A DNA stretch of 64,000 nt. Origin: Thereva unica (taxonomy: Eukaryota > Arthropoda > Insecta > Diptera > Therevidae). The position numbers were made by a program, and so were the translations under genes. The notes under the pieces are model-generated. The model saw nothing but the letters and a program-made list of their open reading frames with translations. It ran no database searches and was not told the DNA's origin. Positions 1-9,871 of the stretch are shown piece after piece (the first letter of the stretch is position 1; each line of letters starts with the position of its first letter). The stretch is from positions 80,092,070 to 80,156,069 of the forward strand of contig OX465282.1 of the NCBI GenBank assembly GCA_949987705.1. The letters run 5' to 3'.

Positions 1-330
1 AGGGGTTGTTCGGTCTTTTCAAATTTCAATTTTTGGTGGATCGTATTTGAGTCTGTGGCAGGTTTCACAGTTGTTTATTATTTGAGCTATCTTGTTTTTC
101 ATGAACGGGAAAAAGTACTGTCTCTCCAAATGTCTCAAAGTTTCGTTAATACCTCGGTGGTTATTGTTAATATGGTATTCATTTATAAGTCGTTCTTGTT
201 CGTCATTGTCCGTAATGTCAGTTAATGTCTCCGTACATCGTATTAACTTGAAGATCTTACTGTTTGAGAAATATTTGGAATATATGGTTTGAATGATCTT
301 GAAGGTATCATCGTCTGAGTAGATTGCTGA
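1..330 (-). pseudogene. Gypsy-A integrase zinc-binding segment
   Basis: Minus-strand translation at about 50-215 gives an H-x4-H pair followed by an aromatic-rich stretch (QYFFPFMKNK) and then CETC, the H2C2 zinc finger that precedes the integrase core in gypsy elements. The zinc finger binds DNA ends during integration. The DDE core is not in the window. It has no start codon of its own because it is the middle of a pol polyprotein. Confidence 0.7.
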
Positions 331-334
331 TAAT

Positions 335-1093
335 TTAATTAGGTGCTAGGTATTCTTTAAGAATTTGGGTGATCTTTTCCTCTATGAATTCCGCAGCGCG
401 AAATGTACGACGTTGTTTGTTTCGAAATATAACTTCTAGGGACATTGGGGGTTTTGCGTCTGTTTTGATCAATACTATCTGAAGATTAAACTCGTCCACG
501 GGTCGTTCGGAGATTGGAATGCCATCGTTCAAGTTTTCCGTAGCAGTGTGAATCGTGGCATCTGTATCGTCTTCTCAAGGTTGTTTGCTCTCTTCAATAT
601 TAATTTCTGCAGCTTAATTTGGTTGCATCCTGCTAAGCGCATCTGCGTTGGAGTTTTGACTGCCCTTTTTATATATCGTAGTCAAACTCTTCCAGTTTGA
701 GTCGCCATCTGATAAGTTTTGAGTTTTGTTCTTTAAAACTCATAAGGTAGGTTAAGGGTTTATGGTCTGTAACAATTTTAAATTTTCGGCCGTACAGATA
801 AGGCCTGAAATACTTTATAGCCCACACAATGGCTAGAAGTTCCTTTTCCACTGTTGAATAGTTTACTTCCGAGTCAGTCAACGTTCGGCTCGCGAAACAG
901 ATTGGTTTGTCGCTTCCAATTATTGGGCCCTGTGATAGAACGGCTCCAATTGCAACGTTGCTTGCGTCAGTTGTTTAGATGAATGGCTTCGAAAAATCCG
1001 GATATTGCAATATTGTATCATTCATTAGGAGGTGTTTGCAGGCTTGAAATGCCCTGAGATAGTTTTGGTCGACGTTTATTTTCCTTAACTTCT
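335..1093 (-). pseudogene. Gypsy-A RNase H domain and linker
   Basis: RNase H degrades the RNA strand of the RNA-DNA hybrid during reverse transcription. Minus-strand translation shows the TTDASN start of the domain, then [21 protein letters not shown] and [10 protein letters not shown], all gypsy RNase H landmarks. A stop codon (TAA) sits just before TTDAS at about 976, so the longest open piece begins only at 881. A further open piece at 335-532 (IPISERPVDEFNLQ) is the linker between RNase H and integrase. The upstream end abuts the MITE at 1106. Confidence 0.82.
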
Positions 1094-1105
1094 TCAAACA
1101 TTTTT

Positions 1106-1811
1106 AACTTCCCAGTATAGGAAGTTATTGTAATCGGTCCGAAAATCGAAATCGAAAATTTCAACGTATTTTCATCTTTCAAGGTCCCAGGAGCATTTTA
1201 AGCAAAAAATTGGGAGGAAGTATGTGTGTGTGTGTATGTGCGTACGGATGTGGTCATTTCTTCCTGCACGATATCGCGCGAACCAAAACTGATATCGACA
1301 TCGTTGAGGTGTCGTTCGAAGCGTATTAACCGAAATATGATCTGAAAAGATTTTCATGAAATTCGGTCGAGCCGTTTTTTTGTTTAAGCGACGTAAGTGA
1401 TTTTTGTACCTGCACGATTTGGCCCGAGCCACAAAAGATATTGACTTACTTGAGATGCCGTTCGAAGCGTATTAGCGACAATATAATCTGAAAAGATTTT
1501 TATAATATTCGGTCCAGCGGGTTTTTGGTTTAAATGACTTAAGTGATTTTTGTACCTGCACGATACCGCGCGAACTAAAAACTATATCGGCTTCATTGGG
1601 GTTCCGAAAAACATTAATACATCAATTTTATATACATTTTCTTCATCCTAATCTTGTAAGTGCGCACATTTAGTTTGACATTTTAGCGAAAATATTGATA
1701 AACAATTGTGACAAATCCTCGGTATTATACATATATTCTACAATTGCCTATTGTTCATTTATTATTAAAATATCCAATCATAATATTCAACATCCATCAT
1801 ACTGGGAAGTT
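1106..1811. mobile_element. MITE with 13-bp inverted ends inserted in Gypsy-A pol
   Basis: AACTTCCCAGTAT at 1106-1118 is matched in inverted orientation at 1799-1811. The similarity continues imperfectly inward for about 25 bp. It contains no transposase, so it would be non-autonomous. It separates the RT end of Gypsy-A from RNase H. No clear target duplication was found, so the superfamily is open. Confidence 0.6.
1264..1600. repeat. 146-bp tandem repeat, about 2.3 copies
   Basis: The phrase TGCACGAT recurs at 1265, 1411 and 1557, exactly 146 bp apart, with flanking text (TCTGAAAAGATTTT, GTGATTTTTGTACC) repeated at the same spacing. Copies have diverged by scattered substitutions. It lies inside the MITE at 1106-1811. 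An open frame across it at 1172-1432 shows no family features. Confidence 0.8.
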
Positions 1812-1995
1812 GATCGTGTGGACCGAAAGGGTCGAACCCACATCTTAACTATTTTTTTTTTTATGTGGCAGTGCTAAGCCCAGGAGTCACCCTTTGTACT
1901 ACTAGTCCGTCATGTCATTTGTCACGTCATGGTGCAATGTCTAGCAGTAAGCTAAGTACGGGGAGGGGGTTGGAGGGGTTATAAAGGAATGGGAG
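1812..1995. other. Unassigned sequence between MITE and Gypsy-A
   Basis: No gene. On the minus strand a GGTTCGACCC string resembles a pol III B box, followed at a distance by an A-rich run, which could be a decayed tRNA-derived SINE. No convincing A box was found. Gypsy-A coding sequence resumes near 1995-2000. Confidence 0.3.
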
Positions 1996-1999
1996 GGAA

Positions 2000-3060
2000 T
2001 TGAAGAAGGTGGTGATGAACCCTGCGTTTTGTAAGGGGTTTAGTTATATTCGCAAAATCTTTAATGCTTTTAATCTCTCTTTGTGTTTTTGGAAGTGGGA
2101 TTTCCTTTATGGCTCTGATTTTCTCGGGGTTTGGTTTAACACCATCAGTGGACACAATATGCCCGAGAAGCGATTTCTTTGTGCAAGAATTCGGATTTGT
2201 CCATCTGGACCTTGAGCTTTGCTTCTCGAAGTTTGTGGAAGAATTTTCTTAGGTTTTCTCCGTGCTCTTGGAGCGAAGTGGAGAAGATGATGATATCATC
2301 TAAATATGTATACTAGACAAATTTTGCCCTGTAGCTGTTTGAGGATGTTGTCCATGACGCGTTGGAAGGTGGACGGGGCATTTTTCAACCCGAAGGGCAT
2401 ACGTGCGTTTTCATAATGACCACCTTCTACAGTGAAGGCTGTTTTCTGCACGTCCCGTGGATCCATCTTTATCTGGTGGAATCCACTCGCAAGATCGAGA
2501 GTACTGAAGTATAAACTTTTGCCTAGCTTGTCTAATATTTCTGTAATATTAGGAATAGGGTAACGATCGCTAATCGTTTTTTCATTAAGCTTGCGGTAAT
2601 CAATTACCAGTCTCCATTTTTGTTTCCCACTCGCGTCCTTTTTCTTTGGGAATATCCATACTGGAGATCTCCAAGGAGAATAACTTGGTTTTGTCATCCC
2701 TTGGTCCAGCATGTCACTAATTTGTCGTCGCACTTCCTCTTTGTGGACGTATGGATATCTATAGGATGTATAGATAGGAATGTCGCCTGTGGTTAATATC
2801 CGGTGTTTAATTTGATTAGTGAAAGTCAGTTTTTGGTTCTCGCGGAAGAATATAGCGTCGTATTCTTGACATATGTGGAAAAGAAGATCTCATTCCTCTT
2901 TGTTTAGATGAGAAGAACGAAGTTTATGGGTGACATCTTCGAGAGTTACAGGATTTTTGTTATCTGGACAATTTATATTAAAAGAATTGACTTCAACATA
3001 TTTATTTGTTATAGGTTCTACCTTTAACGGTTGTTCTAAGAACACCTCTTGTTCCAGGTT
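2000..3060 (-). pseudogene. Gypsy-A reverse transcriptase
   Basis: The RT copies the element RNA into DNA. An open piece at 2296-2733 carries the gypsy RT blocks: [43 protein letters not shown] and [14 protein letters not shown]. The YVDD catalytic box should come directly after LVYI at 2296, but the frame is lost there. Downstream (about 2015-2280) the palm and thumb text continues in another frame with a deletion after the IKEIPLPKTQ-like motif. Upstream the same frame continues to a TGA near 2897 that replaces an expected sense codon. It is certainly non-functional. Confidence 0.88.
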
Positions 3061-3071
3061 CGATGAATTAA

Positions 3072-3470
3072 CTAATTCAACAAGGCTGTACCAGGCTGTG
3101 GATCATTAGATCCTTCAGGGATATAGACACCTGGTTTTACTAAGGTGTTTTTAATGAAAATATCTCCGTTTTCACTATTAACTGGAATTTTTGCTATTAA
3201 TTTGGATAACGGGAGAATTATAAATTTTTGCGACATGTAATTTGGCTTGAATCTAAGGGGAATGGAAGTATTCTTTGTTACCAGTGTATTGTTCACTAGG
3301 TCTACTTTAGCGCCTAACGACCTTCGTATGTCGAGTCCTAGCAATCCATCAAAATAACCGTGGAACTTGAATATTAGGAACGTACTTGTTCCAGGTTGTT
3401 TGAATTCGCAAAAATTTGGTAATGTGATTTGTTTGTCTAATGTCGAATGTCTAAGATAACCGGTTATTTG
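3072..3470 (-). pseudogene. Gypsy-A protease-to-RT region
   Basis: The open piece 3072-3344 (MLGLDIRRSLGAKVDLVNN and onward) is the spacer after the aspartic protease in gypsy pol, where DGLLGLDILR-like wording is typical. Upstream translation to about 3470 adds FLIFKFHGYFDGLLG in the same frame, so the ATG at 3344 is internal. The catalytic D-S/T-G triad is not visible in the part that remains. Confidence 0.6.
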
Positions 3471-3498
3471 TTGGGGGGTAAAGGGGAGGAGTGTGCGA

Positions 3499-4293
3499 TT
3501 ATTTTGATACGCGGTAGTGTTTTGCTGTTGGTCCTCTAAAGTGGGTTGGGTTTGATGGAGTTTTAGAAAGACTACTTAATTTTGTTTCATTGGAATATTT
3601 GGTAATAGAATTGTCATGTCTAGAGTATGATATGTTTTGTTCCTGAATACAATATGAGAAAGCTTTTGCTAATGTATCCGGTTTCATCGCTCGGATAGTG
3701 GACCCAAGAGGCTCCTTAAGTCCCGATAAGAAGGCATTGAGACACATTGATGTATATAATTCCCGTTTTGCTGTAACTACGGTTCCGTTGGTTTCATGTA
3801 TTTGGACGTGATTTATCATGGTGGCAAGAATTTCTACTATCTCACTGTAGAAACGTTCAATGCTTTTATTTTGTTGCTTTAGATCGTGAAGATCTTTAAT
3901 TAACGAAGTTTCATTGCGTTTATCTGAATAATGGAGGATTAGATTTTGTTTGATTTGAAACCAATCCAACGGGGTACCGTACATATTCAATACCTCGTTC
4001 GCTGGGCCTTCAATTTTATTTCTAATTGCTCGGAGCAGGAGCTTACCATATGGCGTTCTTTCCGTTACTACAATTAACGATCTAATTTCCTCAACATTGT
4101 TCAGAAATTCATAAAGCAATCTAGGATTGCCATCAAATTTCGGCAAATCTTTAATGGCATCAGGTACTCGTAAAGAGTTAAAAATATCGTTTGGAGTAAG
4201 CACTTGGTTGCCACCGGTGCCTGTCGCCATGTTGCCTGTCGCCATGTTGCCATAATCACGATTGTTTGTTTCGGAATTTGAAAAGACAAACAA
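3499..4293 (-). CDS. Gypsy-A Gag-like protein, 264 aa
   Basis: This is the structural capsid protein by position (first ORF, just upstream of protease and RT on the same strand) and by its helical capsid-like text around residues 45-230 (LPKFDGNPRLLYEFLNNVEE, then SIERFYSEIVEI and FLSGLKEP). No CCHC zinc knuckle is present, as in several insect gypsy lineages. The N-terminus holds a short duplication, NMATGNMATG, from a 15-bp repeat at 4222-4251. The ORF is open throughout but the rest of the element is broken. The ATG at 4293 is plausible; a nested frame at 4101-4289 is a shadow. Confidence 0.7.
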   Translation of the reverse strand: MFVFSNSETNNRDYGNMATGNMATGTGGNQVLTPNDIFNSLRVPDAIKDLPKFDGNPRLLYEFLNNVEEIRSLIVVTERTPYGKLLLRAIRNKIEGPANEVLNMYGTPLDWFQIKQNLILHYSDKRNETSLIKDLHDLKQQNKSIERFYSEIVEILATMINHVQIHETNGTVVTAKRELYTSMCLNAFLSGLKEPLGSTIRAMKPDTLAKAFSYCIQEQNISYSRHDNSITKYSNETKLSSLSKTPSNPTHFRGPTAKHYRVSK

Positions 4294-4439
4294 ATCTAAA
4301 TTTTCGGATAAGACACTTTCTTCTTCAACAACACTTTCACTATCGGAATCACTTTCTATGTTGTTTAAATTATTTAAGGAAAAAAATTACTTTAGTTTTT
4401 TGTAAGGTTTAAATCTGTTACTAGTAGGTTTTTCTAACG

Positions 4440-4497
4440 GCATGTGTATTATATGTATGTATGTATGTATACTATTATATGTATGTATGTATGTATA
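4440..4497. repeat. (GTAT)n microsatellite, two copies of a 30-bp block
   Basis: ATATGTATGTATGTATGTAT followed by ACTAT is repeated twice, directly before the Helitron terminus at 4498. Confidence 0.85.
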
Positions 4498-4540
4498 CTA
4501 GCAAAGACCCGCGTGCGTTGCAACGCCTTTTAATAAAACA
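4498..4540 (-). mobile_element. Helitron 3' terminus
   Basis: On the minus strand this reads GCGTTGCAACGC, a perfect palindrome able to form the terminal hairpin, then ACGCGGGTCTTTG and the ending CTAG followed by T. Hairpin plus CTRR next to an A/T target is the Helitron 3' signature. The same end recurs at 22351 and 24817. The Helitron body would extend to the right; its 5' end was not found, but a diverged piece of the 128-bp Helitron repeat lies near 5755-5820. Confidence 0.75.
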
Positions 4541-4613
4541 AAAATATGTGTAAAACAAAAAAACTTTAGAGTTGTTGCCTCAACTTTTTTTTTAATTCGA
4601 GGATAATCATCAC

Positions 4614-4997
4614 CTATCGGAAAACTTTTGTACTATGTGCACAACAGATACCTAGCCAATTATATTCAGAATATATCTTGTGCGCGAACATTTTCACGTT
4701 CCCGATAATTGGCATCCTGAGCTTGCCCCATGGCTTGTGAAGATTGCCAAACTTATAAGACGACACTACTGATTTCATCCTAAACAGGGCAGTTGCTGCT
4801 TCCCGTTTTCGTTTCTCGTCGTTTCCGGTCATACCGCCCGCACGGCACTGGTTAACAATCCACTGTAACGCTTGTTTGTAAACGATTTTCGATGTTTCGC
4901 TTGTAAGTATTATAACGTTTGTGGTATAGGTATTACTGAGGTGAGTCGACTTAGTTGAGTTGATATTTTCGAAATCGTCATAAATGTCGCTCATCAA
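4614..4997 (-). CDS. Hypothetical protein, 127 aa, possibly Helitron-borne
   Basis: The product is not recognised. It is a basic, low-repeat protein with ordinary amino-acid use: an acidic start (MSDIYDDFENINS), a lysine/arginine patch (NDEKRKREAATALF) and a tryptophan-containing C-terminus. It has no signal peptide or membrane segment. It lies 70 bp inside the Helitron 3' end at 4498 and on the same strand, where captured host exons are often found, so a captured gene fragment is one reading. It could also be a chance ORF. Confidence 0.35.
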   Translation of the reverse strand: MMSDIYDDFENINSTKSTHLSNTYTTNVIILTSETSKIVYKQALQWIVNQCRAGGMTGNDEKRKREAATALFRMKSVVSSYKFGNLHKPWGKLRMPIIGNVKMFAHKIYSEYNWLGICCAHSTKVFR

Positions 4998-4999
4998 AA

Positions 5000-5930
5000 T
5001 TTCCGCGTCTATTACGAACTTTCAAACAACAGCCAGCAGCTAAAAGTCATGATTCTCATTAATCTCAGAACATTTTCTATATCCTATATTGAGGAGAATA
5101 ATTCTGAGTTTTCTCATTGCACTCTCATCTTTTGCTTCAAATGACATTTTCCAATTTGTCCCTAAATGAGAGATCATTTCAGACATGCATCAATATCATC
5201 GGGCTACATATCTGTCCGGACAGCCGACATTTGGTCGAAATCTATGCCTATAAAACAGTTACTCCTCAAAATAATTGGTTTTTACATCTTAAATCTCGCG
5301 GTGTTCTGTTAATAGGTTACTTTATTTGCCATGGTACATTCCCAGACAACCATCATGCAGTCTTGTAAAACTTTAGATTTGTTCCACGCAGGTTTTTAGA
5401 TATGTTCCACGCAGGATTTTCCGTATGGTGTTCTTCGATAGGTATCTAAAACAGAATGAGCTGTTTTTCCTTATGTGAGTGAAACTCTGCTGCTGTCCTG
5501 TTCTCATATTGGTCAAACAACCTACCTTTCAAAATGTAAAAAACGTGAGAGTTTACCTATATTCTTATTCTATTAACACTGGAACTTTTCGCTAGCGCCC
5601 CATATATTATATTTATATACTGCCAATTATATATACTGGAGCAATAAAAAGTTTCCATTCAACATAATTTTTTCCTTTTTGTTTCTTTTTTAAATAAAAG
5701 CATATTTTTAAGTTTTTTTTAACAATATTTTCAGTTTTCTACTGCTATGTTGTGGTGACATATTGATACTCATCATACACTTTTATTTGGTATCCATGCC
5801 GAGAGCGTTGTAAAAAACAAATTTTCTTTAGTGTAGATTAATTTTCTTTATTTTCTTACAACAATCTCTAATGATCGCAATGATCACAAAATATTTTGCT
5901 TTCCGGTTTTAAATCTTCAACCGTTCCTTA
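5000..5930. other. No gene; degraded Helitron-like sequence
   Basis: No coding sequence is supported. A 15-bp phrase (GTTCCACGCAGGTTTT type) occurs twice at 5379-5416. Near 5755-5820 the text ACTCATCATACACTTTTATT resembles the 128-bp Helitron satellite of 23.3-24.7 kb, suggesting this stretch is an old relative. Confidence 0.45.
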
Positions 5931-7534
5931 GTCCAGTTGCCAGAGTCAAATTTAGACTGAAAGCCAGCACAAAATGTGATATCGCTGAAAATTGGGTCAT
6001 AGGTACTTTTTGGGGTGTAGAACACAATAAAAAAACCTTTGCTGCTCTAAAGTGTATGCTAACTTCACAATTTCGAAAACAAATTCGAAAATGTGGTTTT
6101 CGCGTTATATCTCGAAAAAGAAAAAAAAATCGAAAAACTAATATCACCACGTGAAAGAGCGGAAAATTCTACTAAAAGATATGTTATAACTTATTAAAAA
6201 AATGTTTGTTTATTATTATAAAAAATTATTACAAATAAGAAAGCGAGTTCGAAAATTCGACGCGTGCCAAATCCCAGAATTCAAATATTCAAGCGAGGCG
6301 TTCGGGGAAAAACTGAAATATCTTTGCCTAAAATCCACCAACAACAAAAAACAAAAAAAGCATTTTAAAGAGGACACTCTAAGCTTTTTAAGGAAGTCAT
6401 TAGTTTTTAATTTTATTGTTTTTTTCCCATAGAAAATTTGACTGGAAGTTATAATTTCTAAGATTTTTACTGATTTTTATAAAACTGATTCCTGCAACTT
6501 AAAGTTAAGCTTTAAAAAATTATTAAATATATAAAATGAAAGATAAAATCCTGAGCTTTAAGAATATATTATTCATTTTTTGATTAAGCATTCAGGTTAA
6601 AAGCAAACATTAATTAAAAACGCGTTAAAAACAAAGAGCATGCTTTGAAATATCATGAAGAAAAAAGACGCGCGCAGCGACGCCGTCAGCTGCTGAGTTT
6701 TTGGAGCGCGTCTTTTGCTGCTGAAAATATTGCATGTCTTTATTATTGCGCAGCAAAACAAACACGGCTCAAAAAACACTCATTGCTGCCGGCGTCGCTG
6801 CTCGCGTCTTTTTTCTTCATGATATTTCAAAGCATGCTCTTTGTTTTTAACGCGTTTTTAATTAATGTTTGCTTTTAACCTGAATGCTTAATCAAAAAAT
6901 GAATAATATATTCTTAAAGCTCAGGATTTTATCTTTCATTTTATATATTTAATAATTTTTTAAAGCTTAACTTTAAGTTGCAGGAATCAGTTTTATAAAA
7001 ATCAGTAAAAATCTTAGAAATTATAACTTCCAGTCAACTTTTCTATGGGAAAAGAACAATAAAATTAAAAACTAATGACTTCCTTAAAAAGCTTAGAGTG
7101 TCCTCTTTAAAATGCTTTTTTTGTTTTTTGTTGTTGGTGGATTTTAGGCAAAGATATTTCAGTTTTTCCCCGAACGCCTCGCTTGAATATTTGAATTCTG
7201 GGATTTGGCACGCGTCGAATTTTCGAACTCGCTTTCTTATTTGTAATAATTTTTTATAATAATAAACAAACATTTTTTTAATAAGTTATAACATATCTTT
7301 TAGTAGAATTTTCCGCTCTTTCACGTGGTGATATTAGTTTTTCGATTTTTTTTTCTTTTTCGAGATATAACCCGAAAACCACATTTTCGAATCTGTTTTC
7401 GAAATTGTGAAGTTAGCATACACTTTAGAGCAGCAAAGGTTTTTTTATTGTGTTCTACACCCCAAAAAGTACCTATGACCCAATTTTCAGCCATATCATA
7501 TTTTGTGCTGGGTCAAAGTCTCTGACAACTGGAC
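5931..7534. mobile_element. Foldback element FB-1, 1604 bp, arms about 750 bp
   Basis: The two halves are near-perfect inverted copies meeting around 6700-6780. Ends are GTCCAGTTGCCAGAG and CTCTGACAACTGGAC, each flanked by TA (5929-5930 and 7535-7536), a TA target duplication. Open frames come in mirrored pairs (5917-6150 with 7325-7525; 6202-6432 with 7043-7273), which reflects the palindrome and not gene function. The element has no transposase, so it is a non-autonomous foldback MITE, probably mobilised by a TA-targeting (Tc1/mariner-like) enzyme. Confidence 0.85.
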
Positions 7535-7689
7535 TACCTGTAGAAACTCAATAACACACTTTCACTTTTTGCAAATCCTAAGGCATCGCACTTTAATTAC
7601 ATCTAATAAACCAGGGGCCGCACAGTGGTCTGAAATCCCCAAAACCTGGACAAAATTAATTTACTACCGTAAGAAAAATTATTTTTTTA

Positions 7690-8160
7690 TGAAAATCGGT
7701 ATAGGGGGGTTTTCGGGGTCGCTGAGCAAGAATCCGTTATCAGATTTTCAAAAAACAAAATGGCGGATTCAATATGGCGACCAACTTTATGAAAAATTAA
7801 GCAAATTTGCTAAAAATCGGTATATGGGGGTTTTCGGGGTCGCTGAGCAAGAATCCGTTATCAGATTTTCAAAAAACAAAATGGCGGATTCAATATGGCG
7901 ACCAACTTTATGAAAAATTAAGCAAATTTGCTAAAAATCGGTTTATGGGGGTTTTCGGGGTCGCTGAGCAAGAATCCGCTATCAGATTTTCAAAAATCAA
8001 AATGGCGGATTCAATATGGCGACCAGCTTTATAAAAAATTAAGCAAGTTTGATAAAAATCGGTGTATGGGGGTTTTCGGGGTCGCTGAGCAAGAATCCGT
8101 TATCAGATTTTCAAAAAACAAAATCGCGCATTCAATATGGCGACAAACTTTGTTAATAAT
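7690..8160. repeat. 121-bp tandem repeat, about 4 copies
   Basis: TCGGT followed by GGGGTTTTCGGGGTCGCTGA recurs at 7696, 7817, 7938 and 8059 (spacing 121). Each unit also contains AATGGCGGATTCAATATGGC. Copies are 90% or more alike. Because 121 is not a multiple of three, overlapping frames in all phases stay open and give repetitive peptides that I do not consider genes. The phrase GGGGTCGCTGA is shared with the long-TIR element at 50072-51860. Confidence 0.9.
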
Positions 8161-8262
8161 TAATCGAATTTAATACAAATCTATAATAAGGAGGTTTTGT
8201 GCTTGCTCATTATTAAAAAAGTTAAATTAGAGCATAAGAAACACTTAATTTATTTTTAAAAA

Positions 8263-8598
8263 TTAAACAAATTCGCCTACATCACTATTGTCTTCTGATT
8301 GTGAATCAAAGCTTTCACTACATTTAATGTTTGGTACACTTATTAATTCCATCGCTTTTGGTGACAGAGATCGTAATTTACGCTTTGGAAGTTTGCGCAA
8401 ACTATTAATAAAAGGATCTGATGTCACTAAAAGCCTAGATAAGACATCTTCCATGTTTTCTACTCTACCGCATTTTCTCGCAAATTGTAGCCTGTACCTT
8501 TTCACGTTTTTATTGCACGCTCCTTGGGCCTCTTCCGACATTTGGCCATCGGAAATGCGAGCGCCGTGAATTAAAATTTTGTGCACAGTAGTAGACAT
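8263..8598 (-). CDS. Hypothetical transposon-associated protein, 111 aa (copy 1)
   Basis: The function is unknown. The protein is basic in the middle (NVKRYRLQFARKCGR) and acidic at the end (SFDSQSEDNSDVGEFV), with a leucine-rich MEDVLSRLLVTSDPFINSLRK helix. It has no membrane segment or zinc motif. The ORF is intact and identical in length to the copy at 9872-10207. It lies on the minus strand near the left TIR of the large element, so it could be the last exon of that element's own protein. The ATG at 8598 is the only one; an upstream spliced exon is possible. Confidence 0.45.
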   Translation of the reverse strand: MSTTVHKILIHGARISDGQMSEEAQGACNKNVKRYRLQFARKCGRVENMEDVLSRLLVTSDPFINSLRKLPKRKLRSLSPKAMELISVPNIKCSESFDSQSEDNSDVGEFV

Positions 8599-8599
8599 A

Positions 8600-8860
8600 G
8601 ACCCCCTTAAGAGTTGAAAAAATTAATTGTTTGCTGATAATACCTTTTGAACCAAATTTCAAACAAAAAGCAAAAAAAAATTTTTTTTATACAAAGTTGT
8701 TTTTATTCTAGTAGGGGTAGTTTTAACCCCTTAAGGGTTGAAAATAATTTATTTTTGCCTGACAGTACGCCCACAATCGAATTTGAAGCATAAACTTGAA
8801 AAAAAAATTTGTTTATAATTTTTGCCATTTTTCGCCAATTTATTTATTTATTTATTTATT
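8600..8860. mobile_element. Long-TIR element fragment (left duplicate copy)
   Basis: AAGAGTTGAAAAAATTAATT and GTAGGGGTAGTTTTAACCCC followed by CGCCCACAATCGAATTTGAA match the right half of the complete long-TIR element at 50072-51860 (51203-51260 and 51430-51560). It ends in TTCGCCAATTT where the LINE was inserted. Confidence 0.75.
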
Positions 8861-9426
8861 TATTCGCCAAACAAGGCACACTTAAACTAGGTATACATAT
8901 ATGCACTTAGAATTAAACATAGTGTATCTTTTATAATATAATATAATATTACTATAACTACTGATAGCTACTAAAAACCTACTATTGTCAGAGAAGGGGT
9001 TATGTTAGTAGGGATTTGAGTATTTTTTTATAGGATGCCTTGTTTAGGGAAGGGGAGAAAGAGGAGCTATGGCTATTAAAAACCATACAGCATCTGTTGA
9101 CGGGCTCGTTCCTTGCATAATCGGTGCGGTGTGGATATTCCCTAAGTAGTTTAGTGTGTCGTGTGTGTCGAACTACATCATTGAATTTGATTCTGTCCGA
9201 CAGAAACTGCACTTTAAGCTTTCCACTTAGGACGTCAAAGGCAACGCAAGATATGAGCAGTTTCCTCCTGCTAGACAACGGCATGAGATCAAGCACTTTG
9301 AGCCTGTCCAAGTAGTGCGGCAGGGTTTGGTAGTCATGGGGGTTGTGTAGATGTCTCAGGGCAAAAAGAAGAAATCTCTTTTGAATGGATTCGATCCTCC
9401 TACTGCTCACTTGGAATATAGGATCC
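8861..9426 (-). pseudogene. LINE ORF2 3' fragment (left duplicate copy)
   Basis: The last 142 codons or so of the LINE ORF2 (DPIFQVSSRRIESIQKRFLL to KSLLT) plus the (ATTT)n tail, identical to the end of the full LINE at 10452-11035. The frame runs on upstream into a 121-bp unit, giving a chimeric 162-aa ORF (9000-9488) with a foreign start (MFFENLITDS). It arose by the tandem duplication, not by retrotransposition. Confidence 0.9.
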
Positions 9427-9871
9427 CGGTATATGGGGGTTTTCGGGGTCGCTGAGCAAGAATCCGTTATCAGATTTTCAAAAAACAAAATGGCGGATTC
9501 AATATGGCGACCAACTTTATGAAAAATTAAGCAAATTTGCTAAAAATCGGTATATGGGGGTTTTCGGGGTCGCTGAGCAAGAATCCGCTATCAGATTTTC
9601 AAAAATCAAAATGGCGGATTCAATATGGCGACCAGCTTTATAAAAAATTAAGCAAGTTTGATAAAAATCGGTGTATGGGGGTTTTCGGGGTCGCTGAGCA
9701 AGAATCCGTTATCAGATTTTCAAAAAACAAAATCGCGCATTCAATATGGCGACAAACTTTGTTAATAATTAATCGAATTTAATACAAATCTATAATAAGG
9801 AGGTTTTGTGCTTGCTCATTATTAAAAAAGTTAAATTAGAGCATAAGAAACACTTAATTTATTTTTAAAAA

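Larger units (their letters stand above)
1..4297 (-). mobile_element. Gypsy-A, decayed Ty3/gypsy (17.6/297-like) retrotransposon
   Basis: Read on the minus strand, from 4.3 kb down to 1, the order is gag, protease region, reverse transcriptase, RNase H, linker and integrase zinc finger, the Ty3/gypsy order. The rest of the integrase and the 3' LTR would lie left of the window. The pol wording recalls insect 17.6/297-type elements. It is dead: in-frame stops near 2897 and 976, a deletion after the RT thumb, and a MITE at 1106-1811 that splits RT from RNase H. No 5' LTR or primer site is visible above 4300, where a Helitron end begins at 4498. Confidence 0.85.
7818..9426. repeat. Tandem segmental duplication, left copy (1609 bp)
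   Basis: This block is repeated head-to-tail at 9427-11035 with only a handful of differences and one 1-bp indel. It contains three 121-bp units, the 111-aa ORF, a long-TIR fragment and the last 566 bp of the LINE. The junction at 9426/9427 fuses LINE sequence (GGATCCC) directly to a 121-bp unit (GGTATATGG). Confidence 0.9.

Noticed and set aside
1812..1880. tRNA gene (B-box-like GGTTCGACCC on the minus strand)
   Set aside because: No A box, cloverleaf or anticodon arm can be drawn.
6202..7273. Mirrored 76-aa ORFs in FB-1
   Set aside because: Explained by the palindrome.
7503..8173. Overlapping 75-136 aa plus-strand ORFs with GFSGSLSKNPLSDFQK repeats
   Set aside because: Produced by the 121-bp satellite in successive frames; the unit is not a multiple of three and no start or family signature is present.
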